Part shown: positions 44,974 through 54,972 of the stretch, piece after piece
How the letters are laid out: each line of letters begins with the position of its first letter
Numbering within the stretch: the first letter of the stretch is position 1
Source of the DNA: Folioceros fuciformis
Lineage: Eukaryota; Anthocerotophyta; Anthocerotopsida; Anthocerotales
Direction of reading: 5' to 3'
NCBI GenBank assembly: GCA_049999805.1
Contig: JBNGIO010006379.1
Span: forward strand, 856,177 to 911,148
DNA: 54,972 nt
The notes under the pieces: model-generated
Database searches by the model: none
Told to the model about the DNA's origin: nothing
Seen by the model: the letters and a program-made list of their open reading frames with translations, nothing else
Made by a program: the position numbers and the translations under genes

Positions 44974-47900
44974 TTAGATTTCTGCGAGGAAAGGAACTTC
45001 TTGCGACTTTCCATCGCTTTCACCTTGAGCCATTCGGCTGGGCCCCAGGAGCTCATGACCCTGCGGAGGTTTAAGGACAAAGCCTTGCACAAGAAACACG
45101 GTGAGAGAGCATGAGTGAGAATTCACATCGGCACCGCATGCAATAGGTTCATCTCCATGCGACAGTCTTCGCATGTAACTGAAGTACACCAGGTAGGGGA
45201 GCAAGTTGTGTGAACATACCTATGGACCAAATTGCCGCTGCCACAAAATAGACGCAGGTAAGAACCAAGGCCGTGAACCGCCAATCTTGCGCCCAGTCCT
45301 GAAAAACAGAACCAGCAATGTGAGGAATTGATGTCGGAGCCATCCGCGGACTGCATAGACAGTTTGAGCGTATCTCCCCACCTGGAATTTGCCGACAAGT
45401 GGTGATGAAGGAACATCTCCAAAGACATGGATGAGAACAGTGGACATGGCCATCGCCAGCGGCCTCATTTCAGGAGACACACTTCCTATTGAGATTTTAT
45501 TTACAGGTCCCTACAGACATGCGAAGGACAGAGACATTCGTGAATAAGGTTGCTGGAAGACTACAGGAACGTTTTGGGTTTGGTTAGTCAGGTTTTACCT
45601 GGGTCGCAAAAAGGAAAAATTCTCCAACACCAAGCAAGAGTATGAAACTCCAGACAGCCTTTGATAGGAATGCAAATATGCATCCCACTCCTCCAACAAA
45701 CGTGACAACTGCGAGAAACTACCAGGAACAAAAACGCTTTAACATCTATGAGCGTTAAAAAATGTCAGATGCAGTTCAGCATTAATCTCTGGAGTGAGGG
45801 CTATAACAGACCTTAAGTCCATTGGTCCCTGTTGAGCCAAAGTAGTCAAACAAAATCCCACCGAATACAGTTCCAAAGACTCCAGCCAGAATTGTTACAA
45901 CGCCAAACACAATATCGGCATTATCCTGGGAACCGGAAAAGTTCCAGACGCCTTCGTCAGTCACGAAATTTCAGTACGAAGTAATTGCTACATATTCACC
46001 CGGGCTTACAAGGTTGTAGATGGCTTGACCAGCTTTTGGACCCCAGTATGAGTAAGCACCCAGGACAAAGTTGAAGGCAACATAACCTAGCGAAACAACG
46101 AGAACGTCACACTACGCATATAGTAAAGCATTCTCCTTCAAGATGATACTGACAGGCTAATTCACACCAAACACAAAACAACAATGAGATCAAAGCTTCA
46201 GCAAATAAGTTTACAAGTACCGAGGACATTGGTGGCATAAACTTTGCTACTGAAAAGCACCTTCAAATCAACGAAAAGATCCAACCACCAAGAACAGAGG
46301 CGCTCCCACCTGGAAAAAGTGTCAAGATATGGACGACATGCAGATGACGATCTAGACCAAGCTACAAAGCTGCTCGGCAAAATTTCTACGCTTGTTAGCT
46401 CTGCACTAGCTACAACCATATCTCCAACTCACATGCTGGTCCCCTTGCTTTTCTCAACAATTGAATCCTCCGGACCACCCTCCAAAGCAATATGCACTGC
46501 AAGTACAACAGGAACTGGGTAGTTAGAAAAAGCTGCAAAAGAAGGTGATTGTGACTTTCTTTCTTTGTAAAACCTTGATTAATTAGAAGATATGGCTAGG
46601 TCAAATAATTTAATACATAAGCCCGTGCAGTTGCCACCATGAATTACAATTTCCAACATTCATGTATTGCGGATGTTAATATCCTAGTTCGGCTCTAACC
46701 TGTCAGATGATCCAAATCCGAGAAGTCAATGTGTAGAAAACTTGAATTGAAGTCTGAATAGTATTGATCATCTAGTTAATTTTCTTTCGGGACAAAATCC
46801 AGTCGTCTAGTTATGTTTCAGCCAAAGTTAGGAAGCAGCAGTCCAGAGACAGAAGTCATGACTGATTGGATTGCTAAAGGTTAGCACAACTGATGTAAAT
46901 TCCAACAACCATGCACTCTCGACTTAAACAAAAAGGCAGCTGACCTTTCATTTGGAGGGGTTTTGAAATGAATCCAAATACAGCAAATGGCAACATGAGC
47001 AAAGCTTCAATGAAAAAGGCAGCACGCCAGTGTAATAGGCCACCCACCTGCAGATAGTCCCCCAAGTTAGAACATCCATGATAAATAAAAGCGTTAACTG
47101 CAAACATCCAAATGGGTGAGATCGATTAAGACCCTACCAGACCTCCATAAACGTAGCCAGCTGCCACACCTACTGGAATGCACATGTAGAAAATGGACAA
47201 CCAAATTGTTCCCTGGAAAACCAAAGGTGTGAACTGAGCAGGCTGGCTCGTATGGGCACCTGACAGAAGAAAAGCCAGGACAACTCCATAGTCACGACCA
47301 TTAAGCTACTGTCTATCTATGGCTGGTCCCCTCTGTTATTATCCTTGAATAAAACGTGGCTCGACATCCTGCAATAACACCCAAACCTACAAGGTTCTGC
47401 AGTTTGAAACATCTGCACAGGCTGTTGAAGTATGACGCTAATGTGATCTTAGTACCAATAAAACGAATCTACAACTAGAGATGGTCAAATAGTCTGCAAG
47501 TACCTGGCCTGGGGGAGCAACGTCGTCAATGAAAGGAGCTGCAAGGCTAACAAAAGAGGCCTCACCAATCCCGACCAACCTGCCCACCACCATCTCAATT
47601 CAGCGCAAACCCCAGAGCCATCGACCACGTCACTCTAACTCAACTTACTGTGAATATAGCCATGGACATTACATCCGGGATAACGTGATGGACCAAAAAC
47701 CAACAGATAGCCCGCAGCTAAATGTGGCAATCGTCCAGAATAAGAGGCCAACTCCAATAAGTCTGAATGGATTGTATCTGGTTCAAGATTGAAAGACGAA
47801 TGAGTCCAAACCTTCTCTCTCACAACCTCCCTAAAATCCTGACACCAGATCACCTTTTCGATAGTTGAGCAAACACTGGCGATAGCGCCACAAACCCAAC

Positions 47901-48620
47901 CATGAAAGCGGAAGATATGATGCCATCGTGATAATTATCTAGCCTAAAATCTCCCCTGCCAGGCAGAAAAAACATTGGTGAGAAAAGAAAACCTTTGCGG
48001 AAACACACCCATCGCAGGACCCAACGAAAACAAATCAAAGTGCCTACTGGATACCGGAGCCGCTGAAGCAAGCCTCAGATTCCTGGCATGTTGGATCACC
48101 AGCAACACCGTTTACACCATTGCTTGCTATGGCACCTCGATCAAGGTAATTAAGCAGATTTATCACACAAAATATGAATAGCAACCTGTACACAGTCACC
48201 CCGACAGTGAGTCCACCTTGTGTGGGACAGGACATGCTCAGATGCGGCATGACATCACCCATCCAAGACATCAAAATACCAATTCCGCACTAGCCACGGT
48301 TAGCAAGCTCAGCACAGTATCAGGACAAAGTAGCCATTTCTACCCGCAACGTTAGCCCCAGGTGTGACGGGAAACCATCCAGGCTAGAAATGCACATACG
48401 TTCAACTACTCTGTCTTCTCCTGCTCAATTGCTTCTCAGCTCACAGATTCCGATAATCCGAAATTCAACAAGAAGAAAATTTGCCTTGCCTGAGGCATAG
48501 TCATCGGGAACGGGAAACCGGACTGTACCGCTTAGGCGTAAACCACGATGGTTGATCTGGATGAATCTTCAGAGCAGCGGAATCCCCGTCTGGTGCAGTG
48601 GCATCCTCTTCGTCCGCCAT
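44974..48620 (-). CDS. Spinster-like (SPNS) major facilitator transporter
   Basis: Fifteen short exons on the minus strand join with consistent phases to 490 residues: 48529-48620, 48048-48185, 47854-47955, 47673-47777, 47504-47579, 47138-47212, 46945-47047, 46433-46496, 46221-46309, 46010-46086, 45812-45925, 45599-45718, 45382-45510, 45220-45298 and 44974-45083. Signatures are IFCVINLLNYLDRGAIASNG, the LSRMLVGIGEASFVSLAAPF segment, GGLLHWRAAFFIEALLMLPF, LGAYSYWGPKAG, SPEMRPLAMAMSTVLIHVFG and DVPSSPLVG. It should span the membrane about 12 times. Spinster proteins export sphingosine-1-phosphate or lysolipids from endosomes, lysosomes or the cell surface in animals. The plant substrate is uncertain. 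The acidic N-terminus (MADEEDATAPDGD) is preferred; an upstream in-frame ATG lies at 48689. Confidence 0.93.
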
Positions 48621-51409
48621 TCTGGAATCTTGAAATTGTCTGACTGCAGGAGCGGGTCTGATGACCGGCGACTGCGATTTCGCTAACAACTCGAGCGGGC
48701 ATGTGTCGCAGCGTGGTGAGTCGACTTCAGGCGATGCATAGACCCATCACTTGCTCCTGCGCTTGTCGAAGATCAGGCCTCCCCACAGGGAACTTATGTG
48801 CCCGCTCTACCCCTTCAGATCAAGCAACCTCCGATTATTTTTGGGCGTAATCCTAAGCTCACTCTCCTCAGACTTGTCCTAACCCTAGGCAAGTGTCTTA
48901 AATCAGATCCTTTCCGCCTGGTGTCGATAATCGATTTCGGAAGGTCGCCGTCTGGGCAATCCTCCCATTCTGAACTAGAGTACTCTCTGTGGTGGACCCA
49001 CTCCAAAAGATGCCCTTGTTTTACCGCATCCAACGTTTCTGTTTTGGAAGCTTCATGCGAGAGCGAAAGAAAGACGCTGTTTAACGACAGGGCCCCGTCA
49101 AGACTCCTTGCGCTGGTAGTTAGGCGAATTATAGCATCGCTTACCTCTCCTCTTGTCCCACCACATGACAGACTCTGGGAAGTGTGGATGCTACAAAACG
49201 CTCCCGCTACTGCGCCTGGCCGCCACCCTTGACGGAAAATGCTTCCCCAGCCATCCAGTCGCTTGTGAGAGTGTCCGGCTGCACCTGAAGGCTTGGTGTG
49301 CCGAAGGCTGACAACTTCACCTCCTGAAGCTTCTGGTAAAATTGATTCCCAGCAGCCCCACAAATTGAGATTTGTTGGGTCCACAGTGGATTTCGTTGGC
49401 ATATTTTGGCCAACTAGAGGGCACCGGAGGAAAGGTCACAACCGACCATGTGCGCTGTGGCAGGGCGGTACGTCTAATTGACTGCCCCAATGTTAGATGT
49501 GCACATTTCCAAGGACAAAAGGTCTGTCGGAAGAGCACGCTAGGAAGGTACAGTAGCTGTGTCTTCATGATAGCCTTAATGTTGCGGCTGCCCTTGCATT
49601 GCTTGCGGATCTCTGGTTCTCGAAGAACAGGAAGCTGCTTGTCACAAGCTCGCAAGCAGGCTGAAGCCATATGAGATTTGCTACGTGCTTCCATTCCCAC
49701 GTGGTCAAATACATGTGCACATGGGACCACCACGTGTTCACATGGCTGCTCAGGGAGCTTTGCACCGTCCAGAGCATGTAGCATCATCCGTTTCAGCATC
49801 GTCGCTTTCTTCTTTTCTGGACGGGGGCTATTTCATCATTTGGCTCCTCTTCCTTGGATAAGCTGTCATGGATGTTACCAACTGCAGCAAAAGATTGCAG
49901 TACATGAATAGAAGTGCCCAGTATTTTCACCAGCCAGAGGTGTACGCTTCTGGAGTCTTGTCGCTATCAAGTGCCCTCCACAAGAGTATGGAGGACTGTT
50001 ATCTAGCCCGTATTTCACTGTGTGATGCTCAGGAATTCCGTCGGCATTTTCCCGGTAACTCTTACAGGTATCATACTGCTCGGGGTCGATTCAAACGTAC
50101 TCAGTACTCGGATTCAAACCCAGTGACGACCAAACCAATCCCACAGACTAGGATTGTCATGACCGGATCTCCTTCTGTCGAACAAGCTGCTGCAAGCTTT
50201 GTGGGATGCTACCGGTGAGGTTGTTGAGCCCAAGATTCGCAGTGTTTAACAGTGAAAATCTTCCCAGAGAGGAAGGAATCGCACCCACAGATGATTGCCC
50301 AACCCAACCCTGCAGGTGCAACTCGGATACGCGTGAGAGTTGCGGAAAGGATTCTGTGTTCGCGCAGTGAAGTGATTGTAGCTCCAGGCGAGCCTCTCCA
50401 AGGTGGTCCTGTACCCTACGAAGAGGGCCTGTGAGAGAATTTACGATGGCCCCAGCCGGGACGTGTCCGAAACATCATTTGAGCTAAAACGACGACTACC
50501 CTTGGGACAACCTGCCGGAAGCTTGGCGATGCTGCCAGTGAGCTAGTTGTCCGCAAGAGACAAGGAGGTGGGTGGAGAGTTTCCCGAAAATGGGGGAATC
50601 GTCCTCTGCAGAAGATTGCGTCGCATGTCCGAGTGAGAGCTATGCGAAGGATGCAGGAATTGGCTGCGTGAGGTTGTTGTGGTTTTCGTCTTCATGGTCA
50701 TGTACTCGGCTAACATGCCGGCTGGTACCCGGCTAGCGTCCGTGGGCTCCAAGCCCTGCTTGATTGAGGATCCTACTGCACAAATGTTGCTGCCTTGTCC
50801 ACAAATCTTCACCAACACGTATGGGTGTGATGTCAGTACTGGAGGCTTTGAATGCATAGTTGGAGCCCGTGCATCAGGTTCCTGAACTGGCTGGTTTGGG
50901 TCTCCTACTTCGCAACTTGTCTCATACAGCTGTTTTTGATTTTTGAGAAGAATTAATAGAACGATAGAGTCTAAGATCGGTCGAACAATTGATAGAAAAG
51001 ATTCATTTTGATCATAAAAGCTCCATGGACTCTATTCCAGTTATTAGTAGAGTACGCAGATGGTGATGAACTGAAAGATGCAAACCAGGTTGACGTAATA
51101 ATTAGCCAGACAGATAAGTGAATGCAGTACAATTCTCTTAACGGACTCAGAGATTTAAAGGTTAAGAAGTTTCTGGAAATAGTTTAGGATGCACTGACTA
51201 GTACCCAGAAGGTTCTCTGCCTTGTTTATTATGATCACCTGCAGGCTCTGTAGTCTCATAGTCTCTAGATGTGGGGTGGAGTGTGAGACAGCAGTGAAGC
51301 TGAGCTGACCTACATTTTCTTCCATGACCGGAGAACAGTGACCTGAGTTGAGCCTGGAGTTGTGGAGAGTGCTTTCTTGCTTTCTTTCTTCTTTGATCAG
51401 CTTCTCACC
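48621..51409. other. Spacer with unassigned open frames
   Basis: Between the Spinster-like start and the peroxidase. Moderately long frames occur on both strands (for example about 195 codons, minus, 48,815-49,402, and about 115 codons, plus, 49,868-50,218), but none shows a recognisable domain or a consistent splice structure. A telo-box-like aaccctag is at 48,881. 50,196-50,650 holds a diverged tandem duplication with a short coding-like frame. A degraded gene may lie here. Confidence 0.4.
50196..50660. repeat. Diverged tandem duplication, offset about 320 bp
   Basis: Matching words recur in the same order. gatgctaccggtgagg at 50205 matches gatgctgccagtgagc at 50528. ttcccagagaggaaggaatc near 50,261 matches ttcccgaaaatgggggaatc at 50,581. 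gcgtgagagttgcggaaagg matches gagtgagagctatgcgaagg. The second copy keeps an open frame (RVSRKWGNRPLQKIASHVRV); the first does not. Confidence 0.45.
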
Positions 51410-53447
51410 ATGAGTCATGGGATGGAACGTCTGTTACCATTTGAGCTGAGGGACAAAATTTTGAAGCCGATGGCGGTTCTTGTGTACGTTTTGTTCCTGC
51501 TGTGCTGGTGTGGATCAGCCAACGCCGTGCTGTCCACAGGATATTACGATCAACAGTGCCCAGGCGTGGAGGCGCTCATTAGAGCTCGCGTGCAGGAGTA
51601 TTACAACAACGACACGCGCGTGGGCCCTGGTCTGCTGCGTCTCCATTTTCATGACTGCATGGTTCGGGTATGTACGTCGCACCGTGCTTGGAGCGGGATG
51701 ATTTCTAGATGGACGCCGACTCTCTTGCTAACCCTGTCCCGTTCGTGTGTCTTCTTGCAGGGATGCGACGCGTCTATCTTGTTGGAACCCCCTGAGGGCG
51801 TGCAAGGGGAGTTGGCTTCCGATTTGAATGCTGGAATGAGGTTCCTCGACGTTATCTATGATATCAAAGCGTTAGTCGAAAGATTGTGTCCCGGTGTCGT
51901 GACCTGTGCTGATATTCTAGCGTTCGCCGCTCGAGACAGCGTCAATCTGGTCAGGATCTTCTTTCGTCAAGTCGATGTCTGGATTTCATTTCGTTTCAGG
52001 ATAGACAACGTCTCTTACATCCGAGTTGCGTACGTGCAGGCAGGAGGGCCAGTGTGGGAGGCGGAGTCCGGTAGGTTAGACGGATTTGTTACCTTGAAAG
52101 CGGATGCAGACGCAGCTCTTCCGGCACCGAATATGACGCTTCGTGAGCTTGAAGCTAAATTCAGCGAGATCGGCATTTCCTTGGAACAGATGGTGACATT
52201 ATCTGGTACTGCTACGCGTGCTTCATTCTTCGTTTGGAACTGTGTAGGTGTGTTCTAGCTCTAGATTTATTGATGAGGTGTTTCATCTGTGATTGCCTTG
52301 ATCAGGCGCACACACCGTGGGTCAAGCGCGCTGTTCTACTTTCCTGGACAGATTAGAACCCCGCATTGCACCTGACTTGGATATCGGTTATGGGATTTCA
52401 CTTCAAAGACAGTGCAGATCTGATAACCTTACGGGAGACCTTCATCACGAAACTAGAGTATTTTTGGATGTTGCAACTCCTACGCTGTTTGATGATCAAT
52501 ATTTCAGTAATCTGGCAAGACGACGAGGTCTTCTTGATTCTGATCAATTGCTTTTCGAAGAGAATAGCACAACAGCACTTGTACGAAGATACATGAGAAA
52601 TAGACCACTATTTTTCGCAAATTTTGCACAGGCTATTCTTTCTCTTGGCCGAGTTGGTGTACGGTTGCAAGGCGACAGCCAAGCAGAGATTCGACTTGAT
52701 TGCCGAAGAACGAATCCTACTGCTTTTGGCAACAGTACTCGTTCTGGCAACGATACGCACGACAGTACTCCTTCAGTCAACAATATTCCTCGTGGCAACA
52801 ACACCGCTCCTGGCAACTATATTACTCCTGGCAACTATACTACTCCAGGCAACAATACCGCTGCAGGCAACCATACCGCTCCAGGCAACTATACCACTAC
52901 TCCAGGCAACAATACCGATGCAGGCAACCATACCGCTCCAGGAAACCATCTCGCTCCAGGCTACCACCTCGCTCCAGGCAACAATACCGCTTCAGGCAAC
53001 CATCCCACTCCAGGCAACAATAGCGCTTCAGGCAACAACACCGCTGCAGGCAACCATACCGCTCCAGGGTTCCATACCGCTCCGGGCAACCATCTCGCTC
53101 CAGGCAACCATACTGGTCCAGGCAACTATCGCACTCCAGGCAACAGCAGTACTGCTCCAGGCAACAATAGCGCTTCAGGCAACAACACCGCTCCAGGCAA
53201 TTATATTATCCCAGGCAACTACACTACTCCAGGCAACAATACCGCTGCAGGCAACCATACTGCTCCAGGGTTCCATACCTCTCCGGGCAACCATCTCGCT
53301 CCAGGCAACCATACTGGTCCAGGCAACTATCCCACTCGAGGCAACAGTACTGCTCCAGGCAACAATACCGCTCCGAGCAACAATACCACTTCAGGCAACA
53401 ATACCGCTTCAGGCGACGTTATCGCTTATCACATTTTGACAATGTAA
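51410..53447 (+). CDS. Secreted class III peroxidase with N-glycosylation-repeat tail
   Basis: Four exons (51410-51667, 51761-51949, 52040-52205, 52306-53447) use the classic intron positions of plant class III peroxidases and give 584 residues, against about 320-350 for the family. The ATG at 51470 is an alternative start that begins the signal peptide directly (MAVLVYVLFLLCWCGSANA). The haem-peroxidase core has the distal site [39 protein letters not shown], the proximal site LSGAHTVGQARC, and LFDDQYFSNL. All eight disulfide cysteines appear present. After LDCRRTN the frame runs on for about 245 residues as about 34 units of six residues of the type N-H/N/Y-T-A-P-G. These carry about 23 N-x-S/T sequons and no cysteine or acidic cluster. 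The catalytic domain is secreted and uses H2O2 on wall phenolics; the tail is probably a heavily glycosylated extracellular stalk (inference). Confidence 0.92.
52789..53420 (+). repeat. 18-bp coding repeat array in the peroxidase tail
   Basis: Tandem 18-bp units (ggcaacaataccgctcca-like) encode the six-residue protein repeat; two units are 21 bp. A longer block of about 110 bp beginning accgctgcaggcaaccatac at about 53,040 recurs about 195 bp downstream with few changes, showing a segmental duplication within the array. Because the unit is a multiple of three, other frames are also open. Confidence 0.92.
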
Positions 53448-54580
53448 TTCACTCTTTACCTTCTAACTGATTTGATATAGAATAACTTTACTTATTATGC
53501 CATGATTTTGGCGTAGTACATGATGTTGAAGATGTATTGTATGAACTCCTTGTGAATGTATAATAGATCAATAAAATGATTTTTAATATTTCTTCTTCTT
53601 TTTTTCTGATTTAGATATAAATAAAAAAATTATATGTCTTTTATTATTTTTATATATAATATATATTTTAATGATAGTTTAAAATAACAGTCAAGTTAGA
53701 AAAGATAAAATGCAGAAACATGACGTGTCCAACGTGTTTATCAAATTTGAAGGAGTAATATGAACTGTTCCAATATTGTCCTCTAAGACAATCAAAGACT
53801 ATGAAGCATGATTAGCAAGCGATATACGTTCATGACATACATTACATCATGACTACTAAACACTTCAATCACTTACTCATATCGTTGAGGAATGACGTAC
53901 ACAATGACTTGTACACACTACTGCATCTAGGAGTCTACCATATGAACAACTGGTCCCATAAATCTAATTCTATTTTGTTGATGGATTGAAGTTCAATGTT
54001 ATTAGAATGACCAATGTAATATTATATATTTTATTCTCTAAAGAATTATATTTAAAGCTATAAAAATATGTGTAGACCCAACAACGAACGTCTTTCTTAA
54101 AACAAGAAGAAGACGAAGACTTTATTAAAAAAACAGCATCTATTCGATTTAAACAATGAAGTGAAGAGAAGACCGAAAGTAAACGGATCCGGTGTACGAC
54201 ACACCTCCCCTGTTGAGCACAGGTTTTTAACAAGCGGGGTAGTATAACACTAAACGGGAACTTCCCGCTCGAGAAGAAACGCGCCGCGGAAGCAAGTCAA
54301 GTGTTCAGTTGGTAGTTGCTGGCGGAAAGGGCGTTACAGCGCGCACACGAGCGCACTGAAGTCGCTGGTGCCAAGACACCATACCAGCGCCCAGAGCCAG
54401 CCACCCAAGATTCCCGACAACTCGCTTATGCATCTCCCACTCCTGCCAGAGATCCGGGTGCCCTTTTGCGCAGGCGGCTGGAATCATCAGGACTGCCGCC
54501 TCCTGGATTAGCCCAGGATGCTGCAGTGATACCCGTGGCCACCACAATTCTGCAGGAGGGAAATAGCGGAAGAGGATCAG
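53448..54580. other. AT-rich spacer, then leader of the last gene
   Basis: 53,450-54,240 is AT-rich with no gene recognised. From 54,240 the composition becomes GC-rich and should be the promoter/leader of the next gene. A frame open from 54,316 has no recognisable feature. Confidence 0.5.
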
Positions 54581-54972
54581 ATGAACAGGAGGAGGATGGA
54601 CCCCAGGCACCAGAGCCGCTTGGTGATGCAGCAGCAGCAGCAGGCGCTTATCCGCTCGCAGCTGGCGCAGGCGGCCGCAACCATGCCCCCGGAGCAGCTG
54701 AATGCGTACATGGTGGCGTGGCACGGGCACGGGCACGGTCACGGGCATGGCGGACCAGTGCGGGGAGGAGCAGGAGGAGGTGGGCGAGCAGCGGGGCCGG
54801 GCCCTGGACCTATCCCCAGCCTCTCTTCAGGCCAGGGCTTCTACACTGTGGAGTCGCTGCAGGGAACCACGGCCGTGCCGCCCCAGGCTGTAATTGCGCA
54901 CAGCGGGCACGGGCTGATGAACATGCGGGCTCCCCTGGCACAGCCCGCCTTTGACGGGCATCATCCGGTGCA
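54581..54972 (+). CDS. Unknown Gln-rich, His/Gly-rich protein, 5' part (runs off the window)
   Basis: I do not recognise this gene. The frame from the ATG at 54581 is open for 130 codons to the end of the window; a TGA in the same frame lies at 54527. It begins MNRRRMDPRHQSRLVM, then five Gln, a helical stretch (ALIRSQLAQAAATMPPEQLN) and AYMVAWHGHGHGHGHGG. A Gly/Pro-rich linker and SSGQGFYTVESLQGTTAVPP follow. The composition suggests a nuclear or regulatory protein with a disordered N-terminus. The His-Gly dipeptide run could be a metal-binding or simple-sequence expansion. The rest of the protein lies outside the window, so no function is offered. Confidence 0.45.
   Translation, partial: MNRRRMDPRHQSRLVMQQQQQALIRSQLAQAAATMPPEQLNAYMVAWHGHGHGHGHGGPVRGGAGGGGRAAGPGPGPIPSLSSGQGFYTVESLQGTTAVPPQAVIAHSGHGLMNMRAPLAQPAFDGHHPV

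Noticed and set aside
48815-49402. 195-codon minus-strand frame upstream of the Spinster-like gene
   Set aside because: No domain, no splice continuity, and an equally long frame on the plus strand. Not enough to call a gene.
52624-53439. A second long frame through the peroxidase tail (LQATIPLQATIP-like repeats)
   Set aside because: The 18-bp unit is a multiple of three, so extra frames stay open. Only the N-x-T frame continues the peroxidase core.

Overview
This is nuclear DNA from a land plant. It holds spliced genes with short introns (mostly 60-150 bp), plastid- and mitochondrion-targeted proteins, and plant-specific families: ARC6, GASA/Snakin, BBR/BPC, SHOU4 and a class III peroxidase. 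It also carries TTTAGGG-type interstitial repeats and a decayed Mutator-like transposon. Compact genes with GC-rich leaders, set among AT-rich spacers, suggest a bryophyte (perhaps a liverwort) or another early-diverging lineage. That placement is inference; the species cannot be read from the window. Exon coordinates were worked out by hand from splice signals, reading frame and remembered family sequences.

Layout. 1-9.7 kb is AT-rich and mostly not genic: a degenerate tandem repeat, a dead Mutator-like transposase on the minus strand, a small unknown membrane/coiled-coil gene, a 100-N gap with duplicated flanks, an unrecognised broken spliced gene, and a degraded NSA2 pseudogene. 10.3-16.6 kb has a GT61 glycosyltransferase (+), plastid ribosomal protein L10 (+) and a cationic amino acid transporter (-, with a gap in its first exon). 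18.5-23.9 kb has tRNA-Asp (-), ARC6 (-) and VPS28 (+), the last two divergent. 25.5-28.9 kb is a SHOU4-like gene (-) with a low-complexity leader. 30.5-36 kb has GASA (+), a SEC14-like protein (-) and a mitochondrial K+/H+ exchange-like protein (-, with a GC-AG intron). 38.1-40.8 kb is the 75 kDa complex I subunit (+). 43.2-44.4 kb is a BASIC PENTACYSTEINE transcription factor (+). 45-48.6 kb is a 15-exon Spinster-like transporter (-). 51.4-53.4 kb is a secreted class III peroxidase with a long C-terminal tail of N-glycosylation-motif repeats (+). An unknown His/Gly-rich frame runs off the right end.

The genes do not form an operon-like system; they are independent housekeeping and regulatory genes. 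Several serve organelles (L10, ARC6, NDUFS1, the KHE-like protein). Others serve the cell surface and membrane traffic (SHOU4, GASA, GT61, peroxidase, VPS28, SEC14). The most unusual object is the peroxidase, whose catalytic domain is fused in frame to about 34 six-residue repeats carrying about two dozen N-x-S/T sequons.
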